The position numbers and the translations under genes were made by a program. The notes under the pieces were generated by a model that saw nothing but the letters and a program-made list of their open reading frames with translations, ran no database searches and was not told the DNA's origin. A DNA stretch of 64,000 nt from Galeopsis tetrahit (taxonomy: Eukaryota > Streptophyta > Magnoliopsida > Lamiales > Lamiaceae): contig OY776129.1 in NCBI GenBank assembly GCA_963675135.1, positions 60,017,028-60,081,027 of the forward strand. The letters run 5' to 3'. Shown piece by piece: positions 1 through 12,741 of the stretch (position 1 is its first letter; every line of letters starts with the position of its first letter).

Positions 1-166
1 AAGAAATTAAAAAAAAAAATGAAAATTAAGTATCAAACTTGTAGGATTAACTCCATTTCTTTTTTCATTTTTGTTTACATGCTAAAAACTGTTTTTTATG
101 GAACCCACCATCATCTGATTTCATATCAAAATCGTATTTATCGAAAAATAAAATCAAATAGCATAC

Positions 167-2731
167 CTTCCATAGTGAAAAGTATCACCAAAGAGCAAGC
201 AACCGAAGGTACTTGCATAGGGAATTCCAAAAGGCTTGAATGCAGGAACGAAATGAGGGCCCTTCAATCTTGTGCACCAAATTAACACATTGCTGCGGAT
301 CACACTACTGAAAATTGCCTGTCCGTAACAACACATACATAATTTGATATTATTAATCTAAATATTTTTTCAAAATTAATTTAATTAATTACCGTGAGAA
401 TGATGATCAAGAGTTGAAAGTTGAGCTCCAATCTCCATGCACTGAGATCTTTTTCTAAGAACATCACAGCAACTATAGCTGATTGAATGGTCCCAAATAA
501 GCTATAAAAAGATACTATTTTCATAACTTGTGGGCACATTTTCACAGTTCCTACCTGCAGATTCACAATTAATTATTTTAATTAATTAAAAACAAAATTA
601 TTAAATATATATCAAGATTTAATTAATTAATTTATGTACCTGGACAACGTTCCATATGGCTAGTGTGAATGAAGAAGCTGCAAATAAAAGGCAGCCAAGA
701 ACCCAATTTTCATGTGGCGAAGAGAAGACTAATAGTCGTGGCGGTGGCGGTGGCACCACCACTGCGGTTGCCGGAAAAGCTTGCAGTGAGGGAGAAGAGT
801 GGTTTCTGATTGCAGGGCCTTTGTAGAGAGTGAGTGAAATTGCACCTGATACAGATATCAACGTGCCTAATAATCTTGCTATGCTACCTGACCTTTTCCA
901 ATCAAATTTTGTTGTCCTGAAATTAACACCATATGTAACAAATTTAATTTAATTACCTTTTTTATTATTATACTGTATTTATTAAATGTTTTTTAAATTA
1001 TTTTTAAGTGCACATTTATTTATGATTTATATACTGCAAAAAATATACATAATTAATTACTATAAATTGGTCAAATTAATCAATCTAGATAGTTCACATA
1101 TGCATTAGTAATATTAATATGTATATAAGCAAAACGGAAAATTATGTCTAATATTCTCATAATATCTAATAAAGACTTAAAAACGTAGTTAACACATAAC
1201 ACACGCCCCTTCTAGATCAAAACCAAAAAAGGAAAACAGAGTATTTGTTTACTTAGAAGGGACCCATTTATTAATAAATATTTTAAATTTAAATACGTCA
1301 TATATTCATTTGTTATTTTTCTCCATATTCTATTTTATTAATATACCCATGTTAAAATCCAAATTGTAAAATATAAAATTAATAAACTGATAATGCATCG
1401 GTCATCAAAAATCAACATCACGGAATAATGTCAAACGTACTACTAGTAATTAGTCATATTGGAACTAATTATTTATTTGTATATTTGGCGAAGAAGCAAG
1501 CTAATAAGTGAAAGAGACTACCAACCAAAGAGCGTTAATTACACAGTTTAATTAGTCATAAATGAATTATTAACTCAAAAACAGATACCTCTTAGATACC
1601 ACCAACGTGTGGCCTACAAACTTTGGGAATCATAATTGATTCTACACTTGTGGCTCCTAGATACTCTAATAAACTACAATGTTTTTAACATATTCAACAC
1701 TATGAATTCAAATTTGAATCTTTATGTATAATTATTGGTTGTAAATAAAATAAAATAGAGGGACTCGATTTCATTACAAATAAATGAAAGTGCATAAATT
1801 AAAATTAATTAAAGCTTTTACTGATAATTAACATATACTTACAAAACAAAAATATATATGTCTTCCATGAAATAATTATTAATTAATACGCAGTTATTGG
1901 GTATTAATGGTGTGAAAATAAACCATTAAATAATCATCCCCTTTAATTATTTATCAGGTAGGGGTAGCACTGAAGGTGGTGCAAGTTGTAAGTGTAAACC
2001 TGACTCAACCAATTAACTTGATTTTAACTCATATGGACCAGATTTATTGCAGGCGAGTGGGGAACCAAAAAGCAGCTGCCGACTTCATCAATTGACAAAT
2101 TTTGTAGTAACTCATTTTCAATTTAATTCATTTTAGTGACATACACGTCAAAAAAAACAAGAAATTAATTCATTGTACCTGAGGAGTATTCCAAGAAGGA
2201 AAGACAAAGCAGGAATCTGATTGGCCATTCCACATGCAACAATTGGAGAACTATAACTTAGACCAAGAAATGCAAGGTTCTGAGCCATGGTTATCCTGCA
2301 ACAATATTATTTAATTAAATACTATATATAAACTAATTAATAGTAATATATATTGAAATTTGAGAAAATTAAAATAGAGAACCAACCCTATCAAACCAAG
2401 CAAGAATACTCGTAGAAGAAAAGGGAAGTTCAAGATTGGCGCTTCTGATCTGAAAAAAATAAATTAAAAAAACTACATTAATATATTTTCTTGAACTATG
2501 TAATTAAATTAGATGTATAATTACATACCTATTTAAGAAGAAATTAGGGAGTAGAATGAGAGATCCAAGAGCATTTGTATAGACAACAAAAACAAAAGGG
2601 CTCATCCCTTTGGCCATGGCGGTGTTAGCCAATATGGTTAATGCTATAATGCTACCCTCCATCAACACCATGGCGGCGCACGGCAGAATATCCCTCATCG
2701 CCGCCCTCATGCCGACACTCATTTCTCTCAT
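167..2731 (-). CDS. WAT1-related (EamA/DMT-type) transporter, 3' end beyond window
   Basis: Six exons are visible on the minus strand: 2529-2731, 2387-2449, 2179-2295, 640-916, 393-554 and 167-318. All borders are GT-AG and the phases agree. They encode about 324 residues. The protein belongs to the plant WAT1/UMAMIT family of ten-helix membrane transporters, whose characterised members export auxin or amino acids; the substrate here is unknown. Family signatures seen are ANTAMAKGMSPFVFVVYTNA near the N-terminus, LYKGP after helix 5, and KGPHFVPAFKPFG plus GDTFHYG in the second EamA repeat. Exon 4 carries a proline run (PPPPP) in the loop between the two EamA halves. The start is the first ATG in frame (2731); an open stretch upstream begins only with GTG. 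The last exon, expected after GGAAG|GT at 166, is not found in bases 1-166 and must lie left of the window. Intron 3 is 1262 bp. It is a tandem neighbour of the similar gene at 6679-8667. Confidence 0.88.
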
Positions 2732-5700
2732 TTTCTTTCTCTCTCTCTTTCTCTTTCTATCTTGTCTCACCCTCTCTTCTTCATCCTGCTACCTATATAT
2801 AATTAAAAACATCTTTATTTCAAATAGGAGGAGAGAGAAGAAAATGGAGCCTTAACCCTTCATGAAAGTTGAGGGTGACAAAAGGGGAATGAGCTACTCG
2901 TGTCTTGCCCCATGCATAGCCAAAAAAGCTGACCATATATATTTTATTTCTTTTTTCTTTTTTACAAATTATTAATTTACATAAAAAGACAATTTTTGTA
3001 TGCAATTGAATTTTAAGTAATTTATAGGGATTAAAGTTTTTTTAGTCATTTAAATTGGACTAATTTTGAATTTGGTCCCGATGGAATACACATTTTGATT
3101 TTAGTCCCATAAGTTGGTCGAAATTTTGAATTCAGTCCAATTGCTACAATTTGAGGTAAATAAATCGATCAAAATTGAATTTTTACCGTATGTATTTTTA
3201 ATTGTTCAATTGAATTTTTAATCTATCACATGACTAGAATTAAATTAAAATTGTGAATCCACTACTGCACACGAAAGACGGTGTTGTGTGATGGATCTAA
3301 ATTAAGTGTGTTTTGACTACTTGATAAATTTTTACCATCCCAATTCAATTAATTGGTGTATATTTTGATTTTATTTTACATAAATTTATTGATATATAGT
3401 GAGGTGAGAAGAAATATAATCTGTTTAATTTACAAAAAGCCTGTCATTGATTTTTTTGGAAAACTTGTGCACATGTTCCTCAATCATTTGTCCCTTGTGG
3501 ATTAAAATATGTATTTTTTCTTACCTAAATTTATCTGGTAAAATTGTGATGTCACACCGGGCCGATATATCTTTCGTGGCTAATATCAATTAAGGGCCTA
3601 CCAAAATTCATAATGGACTCTCAAAGGGTCCCTCTAATTATGTTTACGTGTCAAAAATCTTCCCATTTGTGCATACTATCGTCACTTATAAATAACGTTA
3701 TCGCAAATATTATCCAGCCCATTCATTGGTAATTTGATCTACACTAAGGTTGGTAAACACTAGTTTATTACAACTAACTTAACTGTGATTAATCTTAATT
3801 ATTTGATTTAGTATCTTTTTCTTGATTTGCATCAGCAGATTTGGTTCTTTTCGACAGAACAATTCGTGCGTCATAGCGGCTATCACGTCTTTGGTTAAAG
3901 AGTTCCAGATAATCTGATCACAAAAATGGGAAAATTATTTAATTTATGGAGTATAATTGTGTTTATTTAATTACGAGAATTATTATATTTGTATTATATT
4001 TGTTCAGCTTATCTCCAAACCTATAACTGATCTGGATCCCAGCTACAAACTGTATCAATATCAGTAATAATATCTGATCCAGTGATACGTCATCAATATT
4101 TATAAATTTGCATTATTTTCTTGTACTAGACTACATGTGTTTGTTTTGGGATTGACCAATCCAATAATTCAAACTCTCTAAATCATCTCAATTCAAATAC
4201 TAATTCACCCATATAATACACTTGTACACCTATTTTTATACAATCAAATCACTATTTTTCTTTTCAATCACTCATTCTCTCTTCTACTTTCTTCCCTCTC
4301 TTACTTTTCTTTCACACACTCTCTCTACTACTTTCTTCTCTCTCTTACTTTTCTTTCACTACTAACAATAATAAAATATTACTACTATAACATCACTTTT
4401 GATGTGACATAAAATTACATCTACCACTACTTCTCAATCTTTAACCAAACACAACTTACACACAATTACTATTCATGGATTACCCAAATCCCAATCCAAT
4501 CCACCACAATCCCAAACCAAACATCACAGTAATGAATTAAAGGAAATAAACACCGTTTTTACACATCAAATTCAGAGAAATATCAAGCATGCCAAGTGCA
4601 TAAGTCGCACCGATCCTATATATGCACACAAATTTCTTTTATCATTAGCTGTACTTCATTCTATTCTACACAGGGACGGGTCTAGAATTTTACCGAGACG
4701 AAAACCTTTATATTATAGTAGTATCATGTTCCAGGGGAGAGCTCGTAACATAAAAGTCTACATTTATATTGAAAAAAAAATCCAAAGATACCCCCTTTCC
4801 ATATATAAACATCAGACATATATAGTAAGGAGTAATAATTAGTAACATGCACTAATTGAATAAATCGAGAAATCAAAATTAAAGAATCCCATTTCCAAAT
4901 TGAATTGTTTGATTTTCTGCACACCAAATCTGTTCCAAGTAACTAGGCACAAAATAAGCCCCATTTAATAATATAAGGGGATTAAGGCTTCCTTTCACCA
5001 ACAAAGTTTGTACAATATACTTTACAGAAATTTTACAACAGGTACACATTACATAATGTTACTGCAACCTATAAATGTATCCTTTGAACAGGGAGAAGAA
5101 TGGTGTTACTACTGCCTTTTAGATTCTTTGGCAGTAACAACAAGATAAAAGATTAATTGTACAAATTATAAGGTCATGCTTCCCATGTTTGGACAATATA
5201 CCCAAAATGCTGGTCAGAGTTCTGACTTGTTCCACCTGAAGCACTCATGAGTGAGAAGTCAACAAAAATGAGATTCAACCTATATTTATTTATGAAAATA
5301 TAGTGCTTGCATGAGCGTGAACATTTGCGTCACGGAGAGAGAGAGAGAGATTTGACACGGTACATGAGAAAATATATAGTTGTGATGAGACATGAATATT
5401 TCAGTTATGTGAAAGGATAGGGAAGATAGTGTCAAATGTGTCTCCTGCACATATACGTCGGATATATCTATCAAGAGTCAAGACATGGATATGAAGTGTT
5501 GACCTTTGCAAGAGGGGCCAGATAACCAATATGGTGCTAGACTAAAATATTCGTGTATTTATACTATATAAAGGATAGAGGAAACTAGATTTAATATGTT
5601 ATGTGAATCACTAGAACTCGTATAATCCATAGAAGAAAAGTCCACCTGATCATAGAATTTCTGATACTACTGATATAATGTACCCTCCTAGGTTCTTACA

Positions 5701-6678
5701 TTCATCTGGTTCAACAAAAGTTGACTTGCATAATGCCTTATTTGGAGATGTTTTTAAGTTCATCTACCTACTCCCTCCATTTGATCTAAATGGTTTTCTA
5801 GAATATAACATCCAATGTAGTGAAATTTTGTTGATTTCTTTTAAACATAGAGGCGGATAAAAAGGGTATAATAGATATAGTAATAAAAGCAGCAAGGACA
5901 AACATTAAAGGTCATGGGACAACATAGGAGCATTATGTGATGTGAAATATTATGTATCACTTGGGCAAGCATATCTTATAAAGTCTAGATCAATATACAA
6001 TCACTACAATATAAAAAGTAAGCAACTTGAAAATCAAGTGTTTCACATTTCGATAATGATATTTATGCAACTATTTTGGTGGAAATTATCATGATTTACA
6101 GGTCCCAAAGTAGGTAATAACATTTTAGTTTTTTAGTTTAATACCAAAATCTCAAATACTAGTTCCAACCCTCTTCAAACTCGTGGGTCAACCCAGAGCA
6201 TCTATCTAAGCACACATATAGTTGTAGTAGGTTATTTCTTGCGAGAATTAAAATGGAATCTTATGGCAAAATAGCGAGGTATTAGAAGCTAGAAAACGGC
6301 TGCCATTTTCACCTTGGAGTGCCATGTAAGCTACTATAGCCTTTCATAGTTATCTACTAGTTCATCAAAGATCCATTTGTCTAAAAGCTTTATTGCAAAG
6401 CCTACAACTGGTGCAATTTGATTTTCAGTTATTCATTTGCTGAAAACTTCAAGGAATATGTTGTGTAATCTATGATGTGTAACATACCCTCTGTTTGGCA
6501 AGATGAAAAAATTATCCGAAGAAACTATCTATTCCCTGGGCATGTTTAATCAAATTTTAAAGCAACAGGATGCCAATGTGTTTCTAAAAACGTACTTGTT
6601 TCTGATTTGGAAATTTCCACCTAAAAGAGAAGGGCAAACCTCTTTTCAATGATGCTCTGTTTATTCACTACTAAACTT
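2732..6678. other. Intergenic spacer between the two WAT1-related genes
   Basis: About 3.9 kb of AT-rich sequence without a supportable gene. The first part, 2732-2860, is pyrimidine-rich on the plus strand and contains CTATATATAA near 2792, a plausible TATA region for the minus-strand gene ending at 2731. Around 3030-3260 there is repeat-like DNA with several GGTCC/GAATT motifs resembling a decayed inverted-repeat element. A MITE-like element lies at 4138-4523. A short GA run is at 5335-5350. The longest reading frames here (60-67 codons) have no family features. Confidence 0.6.
4138..4523. mobile_element. MITE-like element with 17-bp terminal inverted repeats
   Basis: The left end TGTTTGTTTTGGGATTG and the reverse complement of the right end, TGTTTGGTTTGGGATTG, match at 16 of 17 positions. 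The 386-bp interior is AT-rich, with CTCTCT/TACTTTCTTC repeats and no coding potential. I could not find a convincing target-site duplication, so the superfamily (hAT or PIF-like) is undecided. Confidence 0.5.
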
Positions 6679-8667
6679 TCATGGTTCATCCTTGATTGAA
6701 AGAAGAGGGGTTTTTGCACTGGTTGATTCAGAACTTCTGTCTATACTGTTCTCCGTCAGCTTGACTTCTTTCGCCTTTCCCCACATCACCGAGTAGAACC
6801 CAATAACGATGATAATGGACCCCACCAAACTGTATTAAATTAGAACTGTTAAACACTCCCAAAAAAATCATATGATGAGAACATGTAATTAGAGGAATGC
6901 TCCTGGTGATGAAATTTCATAGAAAGTACATGCATCTTACCTTCCAAGATACAGTGTGTCACCCAAAACGGAAATACCGAGTACAGCAGCTATCACAATG
7001 CCCAGAGGATGAAACATTGCAACAAAAAGTGGGCCCTTTCTGTGAAGGCACCATACGTTTACACTGACCTGGAATGCAGAACCGAAAACCCCCTAGGAAA
7101 AACAGGAAGTGGTCTGAATTATATGACAAATGTAACTGATTAGTCTTCATTTCTAAGGTGGGAGATAAGGTACATAGGAAAACTTGGAATCTCAAATGAG
7201 TAAGAATTCAAAATGAGAATAGAGCTGAGCTTAGATAGGGTTAAGTTGAATTGGAATTAGTTAAATATCATATTATAAATTTATAAGAACTGGTCTTTTG
7301 GCATACCGAATACAGAACAGCAATCAGTCTGATATTAGGGTGCAATGCCCAAGCACTTGGATCTCGATCAGCAATCAGTGATACTATCGTGGACAGAATG
7401 GCAGCAAAGAAGACGTAAAAGAAGACTATAATCAGCTCCGCTGGGAAATTCTTTAGAATCAATGCCTAAAAAAAATGTTAAGTATTATACATAAAAATCA
7501 TGTGAAAACGGGCCTTGTTATCCAAAAGCAGTTTCAATTTTATCATTCTAACTTATTTTCTTTATCTTCCATTTTTGTCTTCTATAAAGCCGTACCTGTA
7601 CAATTATGTAGCCTGAAGAGACAACACAGTCTGCTGTAAGGAATAGACCTCCAATTATAAAGTTTGACTGTGGTAGACGAATACGACCATAGTGCAACAT
7701 AGAAGATGATTGAAGCGTAAAGACTCCAGGGCCTTTGTATAGTGTTACAACAAAAGCACCAGCAATCGACACTATGGTACCAATTGCTTTTGCCAAAAAA
7801 CTTGAACTTGTACAAGCTAGCTTTTCCATCCTAACAACACAACGTCGAACTTTAAGAATTAAAAACCATTTATCAGAAAAAGAACCGCGATTAGAACGAG
7901 AATAAAACCTGAATATGATGGCAAGTATAAAGGTAAATGCTGGAATGAGATTAAGCATTGCCGAGGCAAATTCAGCAGAAGTGTAATTAATTCCAGTATA
8001 ACCAGTAAGCTGTCCCAAGCACCTACACATTTATAACAAAAGCATAAAAAACACAAAATTCGTATTCACTTGTTAAAACTTTCATAAACAACATAAACCC
8101 AAGTGGCAAAACACTTGCTAAGAATACAATTAAAAACAACATTTAGACAAAAAAATACAAGCAAACTCAGCTCATCATCACTCTTCCCAAATTTGGTGGA
8201 ACCCAGATTAAAGTGCATCTTAACATTCATCAATTTCAGGAAACTTTTACATTTACAAAAAAATACCATCATTCAAAAATGCTCGATCTATTCACAGAAT
8301 GCAGTAAAAGACTTACCCAAGGACGCCTAATAAAAAAAATCCGCAGACTAACGAGAAAGTGAGTGGAGGCCGAGTTGATGACCTGCATAAATCCCAATTT
8401 ATGACCTAAATACATCAATGATTATTATATTTTAAAAATAAAAAACAACCACAGTCCCACAGAGAAGAGTAGAATACAATACCTGTGAAGGAGAAGAGAT
8501 AAAGGGAGGAGGAGAAGGGCGGCAAGAGCGTTGGAATAAGCAACAAAGATGAAATTAGGCATTCCAGTCGCCATGGCTTTCTTGCTGATAATAATCAACC
8601 CTACTTGGGCAGTTGAGGAAAGCACCATCCCCAAATACGGCGTCGCTGCATTCTCTAGCAACCCCAT
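6679..8667 (-). CDS. WAT1-related (EamA/DMT-type) transporter, complete gene
   Basis: Seven exons on the minus strand: 8483-8667, 8317-8382, 7909-8022, 7596-7830, 7307-7465, 6941-7092 and 6679-6829. All introns are GT-AG, all phases agree, and the total is 1062 nt (353 aa plus stop), the usual length for the family. This is a plant WAT1-related membrane protein with two EamA-type repeats and ten predicted helices; family members act at the plasma membrane or tonoplast and move auxin or amino acids. Signatures are SKKAMATGMPNFIFVAYSNA, the LYKGPG motif after helix 5, KGPLFVAMFHPLGIV, GDTLYLG and the terminal FYSVMWGKAKE. The ATG at 8667 is the first in frame. Exon structure matches the neighbour at 167-2731 exon by exon, so the two are an old tandem pair; the sequences have diverged strongly. 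Substrate is not inferable. Confidence 0.93.
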
Positions 8668-9246
8668 CAACAATTTTGACTCTGAAAATGCTAGTGTTTT
8701 TCCTTGTTAGTTTTTCTGTACCAGGACATGTTAATGTTCTAAATTCACTCCACACCTACTTTCGTTCGGGCCCCCTCTCCTCAGCTAAAAATAATTAGAC
8801 AGTTCACAATTAATATTTTTAATGAAATAATTAGTATTAATGAATTTATGTTTTAGTTAAATAATTAATACTATCAAAACAAGCCATTTTAGAGCACTGT
8901 TAATAAAAGAGTTGGGATCTTATGTGAATAATAATTTCGTGAAATTTGTTTATGTTGTGTTGAATATGAACTGCGAACATGTAACAACAAACAATTACGA
9001 AACAAGCTTTGAAGGTCTGACATAAGCAATTGTGCGTATAGTTGCTCGCTCCCAAATACATTCTTGGCCCCACAAAACACGTTAGTTAGAAAGATTTCTG
9101 GCGCAGAATCTTAGATGTTCAAGTTAGAATTGAAAATTTCAATGAATATTGAAAGAGCACTCTATTAGTGAAGAATCCTCTTCTATAATGTTAACTCAAT
9201 ATCATATCTCTCATGTTTAACTTGAATTGTGAGTGACAGTAAAATA
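8668..9246. other. Upstream region of the complete WAT1 gene
   Basis: AT-rich, non-coding. It should contain the promoter of the minus-strand gene starting at 8667. I see no further gene and no clear regulatory element. Confidence 0.5.
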
Positions 9247-9484
9247 CTCTCTTCGTCCCACAATAAGTTTTTCATTTCATTTTTTTTCATTTTTAGTATA
9301 TGATTTTCTCTCTCTCAATCACATCACTTATATTTTATCTATTATTTTATTCTACTTCATCTCATATTCATCTATTATTTTCTCTCTCACCATCACATCA
9401 CTTATACTTTATCTATTATTTTATAATATTCCTTAATCAAAACAACAAAAAAGAAGTGGAAAACTTACTCAGGAACGGAGGGAG
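9247..9484. mobile_element. Stowaway-type MITE
   Basis: 238 bp, flanked by TA on both sides (9245-9246 and 9485-9486). The left end is CTCTCTTCGTCCCACAATAA; the right end reads GAACGGAGGGAG, giving the CTCCCTCCGT-type inverted terminus common in plant Tc1/mariner MITEs. The interior carries CTCTCTCAATCACATCACTT, shared with the element at 60160-60391, so they are one family. A 66-bp internal segment is tandemly duplicated. Confidence 0.8.
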
Positions 9485-9649
9485 TAGTACTCCTCTTAGG
9501 GGAGGGATAACCTTCTCCCCTAAATCTCTCCATAACGAACTTTTTTATTTTCTCAAAAGTTCGGGTCTACTATTCATAGTTCATATTCTGTATATTCCAC
9601 AATTGTTTGCATTTTTTCTTTATTAGTCTGTTCCACAATTGTTTGCACA

Positions 9650-9832
9650 TTTACAAAATTAACTCTCAACACTTCACTCATTACACATTTTTCTTAGTTT
9701 GTATGTCTATAAAGTGCAAACATTTTCGAGACGGAGGTACAAAATTACCCCTCAACACTTCACTCATTACACATTTTTCTTAGTTTGTATATCTATAAAG
9801 TGGTGCAAACATTTTTGGGACGGAGGGAGTAC
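9650..9832. repeat. Tandem pair of MITE-end repeats
   Basis: Two direct copies of about 90 bp (approximately 9653-9738 and 9739-9832). Both run from AAAATTA through CAACACTTCACTCATTACAC and TTTTTCTTAGTTTGTAT to CATTTT..GACGGAGG. The second ends in GGGACGGAGGGAGTA, a Stowaway-like terminus. A matching left end (TTCCACAATTGTTTGCA) occurs twice upstream near 9596 and 9631, suggesting end duplication of one MITE. Confidence 0.6.
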
Positions 9833-11272
9833 TACTCTGGCTTTTCTTTTAGTTCAAATTATTTCTTATCTATTTTTCAACTTTCCAACTCTGGAAATGG
9901 GAAAGTAAAGGAAATATTCTCAGGCGTGGGTTATATGCCCTCCATGAATGTTAGATGCACTCCCCTAAATTATTTATTATACTCTTTTATTTTAAAATTT
10001 GGTACGATAAATGCACTCTCATTAAATCTTACTTTTCCTATTTTCTTTTCCCCCAGCCCCACTCTTCTTCAACCTTCTTTCCCCGTTGCGCGGCCAAGCC
10101 GCCCTTTTCCCTTTCTCCTTTTCTTTTTTCCTTTTCCATTTCTGTAATCAGCGACGACGCCCCCAACGCTGCCACCTCCTCTCCCACCCAAATCACTGTT
10201 CCCACCTTTTCTCTTTCTTAACAACCGTTTGTAATTGTCATTTTATAGTAAATTAACTAATATTTTTTTATAAAATAACTAATGCTAACAAACAAATATT
10301 TTTTAATGAATATTTTTTAAAAATATAAATAAAATACAAATCAATTGAATAATAATACTACTTTACATAGAATTTAACCTTTCAAAAAGTATTGTGCATA
10401 ATACAAATTTAGAGGGGCCAATTTGAAATTTTAGTCTAGTCAATTAAGTTGACTCAAATTTAGGTAATTTTACATCAAAAAAATATTGTAGAACATTTAT
10501 GTAATTATAGTTAAAAAAATAATTTATGTAATTATAGTTAAAAAAATAATTTATGTAATTTCAATTTTAAAGAATAAAGAATTTATGTAATTTCAATTTT
10601 AAAGAATAAAGGATTTATGTAATCTTAGGATTGAAAATGGAAAGTTAGACTTAGGAAGCTAATAATGAAGGAGACGGAGATGATGAAGACTGAGGATAGT
10701 CAAGATAATGATGGTGGAGACGAAGAGGAAGATGAAGGAGAGAAAAATATAGACGAGAATACCCAGCAAAAGAATGATGGGTGCACTTATCACATAATAT
10801 ACATTTTTTTAAAATTTAAGAGAAGCTTAATACAGTATTGACATTTTACAAATTACTGGAGTAATTTTAAAAAAAATATCGGTGAGTGTACTAATTATAA
10901 TAGTGTGTTCTAATAACTGTGGCCATTATATTTATATGTATTTTAAGAGCCCAACCCAAACAACCCCCAGGCCCAGCCCAGGCTGCCCAGCTAATTAAAT
11001 TGAAAATGGAATAACAAAAGGGCTACACACACAAACCAATTGAGGACACCCACCATAACTTTTTTTCATTCTACAGAGTATGTGAAATGTCTCATATACC
11101 CTTAATATAAAATTTTAAAAAGGAATCGAAGATGAGTACACCAACTCATTCCATTTCACCAAAGTCATCCCCACCATCATTAAATAAATAAAAAATCGTA
11201 ATAGACAAAAAATTAGAAAAATAAAATTTCGGGATTTTTTTTTGAACAAATCAACATTTTCCGAAAAAAAAC
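9833..11272. other. Non-coding AT-rich region with short direct repeats
   Basis: No gene recognised. Open frames at 9785-10221 are low-complexity (phenylalanine, serine, proline rich) and overlap MITE sequence. Bases 10495-10624 contain two successive tandem duplications (see separate entry). A GA-rich plus-strand stretch is at 10660-10760. Confidence 0.5.
10495..10624. repeat. Two adjacent short tandem duplications
   Basis: ATTTATGTAATTATAGTT plus AAAAAAATA is repeated twice (about 27-bp period). It is followed by two copies of TTTATGTAATTTCAATTTTA with AAGAATAAAG (about 36-bp period). All units share the ATTTATGTAAT core. Confidence 0.7.
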
Positions 11273-11402
11273 TTGTTCGAAAATTTTATATGAACAAGGT
11301 TAAGAATGTTCGAAATTTCTTCCTGAACAAACTCAATATGTTCGAAAAAAATACATGAACAACCTTCATTTGTCCGGAAAAAAAAATCGGACACAATATT
11401 TT
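11273..11402. repeat. Tandem array of four short palindromic units
   Basis: Four units start at 11274, 11307, 11339 and 11371 (period 32-33 bp). Each opens with TGTTCGAAA (or TGTCCGGAAA) and contains TGAACAA (or CGGACA) about 20 bp later, so every unit can form a stem. A fifth degenerate half-unit (TTTGAACAAATCAACATTTT) precedes them at 11242. Confidence 0.7.
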
Positions 11403-12741
11403 GGATTTTTTTTTGAAAAAAGTAATGAAATTCGGTAAAAAATTTCGAACAAATATAAAAAAATTCAAAAACCCTTATACATTACATTTGGATTTGTAAA
11501 AACTAAAAACCCTAATACATTTGGATCTAAAACCCTAATACATAATGTATATATTTTTTTTTATGTAAATGGAACATGAAATGAGCGATGGCAGCGGCGG
11601 CCTTCAAACGGAAACGACGACGGCACAACGAAGGTGTTTTTTTTTATTACAGTCGAGGGGAGGGGGTGGACGGTCGTCGCTAAGATGGAGGAGGGGTGGG
11701 CGGCAGCAGTTGGAAGGAGGAGGGGGTGGACGCTACTGGAGTGGGTGGGAGAAGGGGGTGGGTAACAAAATTTATTGTAGGTCTCTTTAGAGAATTTTTT
11801 TTATTTTAAAAAAGTAATTGGCATTTTGTAATAATTTTAAAAATTTAAAGGTTATATTTCAATTTTCTTTTTACTGAGTAATTTTTATAATACTCCCTTC
11901 ATCCACCAAATGTAGTTTCATTGGGATGGGACACAAGTTTTAAAGAAAAAGTAGATAAAGTAAGGACTCGTTTGGTTCGCTAGATAAGATAGATATAATA
12001 GGACAGAATTTAGTAGGATTGTAATGTTCACAATTTGAAAGGTTTATGTAAAATTTATGTTTGAATTGATGAATTAAATTTTTATGTTTATATGATAATA
12101 TATACTCGAGTTGTTTGGATTGTTGGATAAAATTGAATTTTAGTGTCAAATTCCAGAAATACCTTTTAACAATGGTTTTCTATTTTTATATTCAATGGTT
12201 TTTTAATTGTATCTTCTCAAATTAAAAAATGATCTTTCTTATAATTTATTTTTCATTTATTTCCTCTAAAATAGCAACAAGAAAGGTTTGCAGTAATTTT
12301 TCTTTGCCAGTACTAACCACTACTAGGGGTGTGCACCGGTTCAAAATCGGATCGGTTTAGATCGGGATCGGAATCTGTCCTAATGCATGAACCGGAGACC
12401 GGACCGTAATTAATTCGGTCCAGACCGGACCGGTAAATTCCGGACCGGGTTTGGACCGGATTTATTTATTTTAAGTTTTTTTTTCAAGTTTATGGTAGCA
12501 AGAACAAGATTGATGAATTTGTATATGAAAATCAAAGTGTTGTTCTTTATTTTAAATCAATCTACGTCAATGTGAATTTTATTTACATTATTATTAATGA
12601 ATAATGATCTTTTGACCCTAAAAGTAAATTAAATATGTTCGTTAAATTATATATTTGAAAAATGTAATAGATCTCAACAATTTTACCTTGCATCCTCACA
12701 AACAACTTGGTTTTGAAAAATAAGTGAGAGTGCATTAGTAA
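11403..12741. other. Intergenic region with truncated transposon ends
   Basis: No gene supported. A plus-strand frame at 11569-11790 is glycine/arginine low-complexity. At 11891 there is a Stowaway-like left end (TACTCCCTTCATCCACCAAA) without a matching right end. At 11966 there is GACTCGTTTGGTTCGCTAGA, typical of a MITE terminus, also unpaired. At 12328-12470 a GACCGG-rich block begins with AGGGGTGTGCACCGGTTC, as seen at hAT-type ends. Confidence 0.45.

Noticed and set aside
9785..10221. Overlapping plus-strand frames of 88-120 codons
   Set aside because: Low-complexity F/S/P-rich translations over MITE and pyrimidine-rich DNA; no family features.
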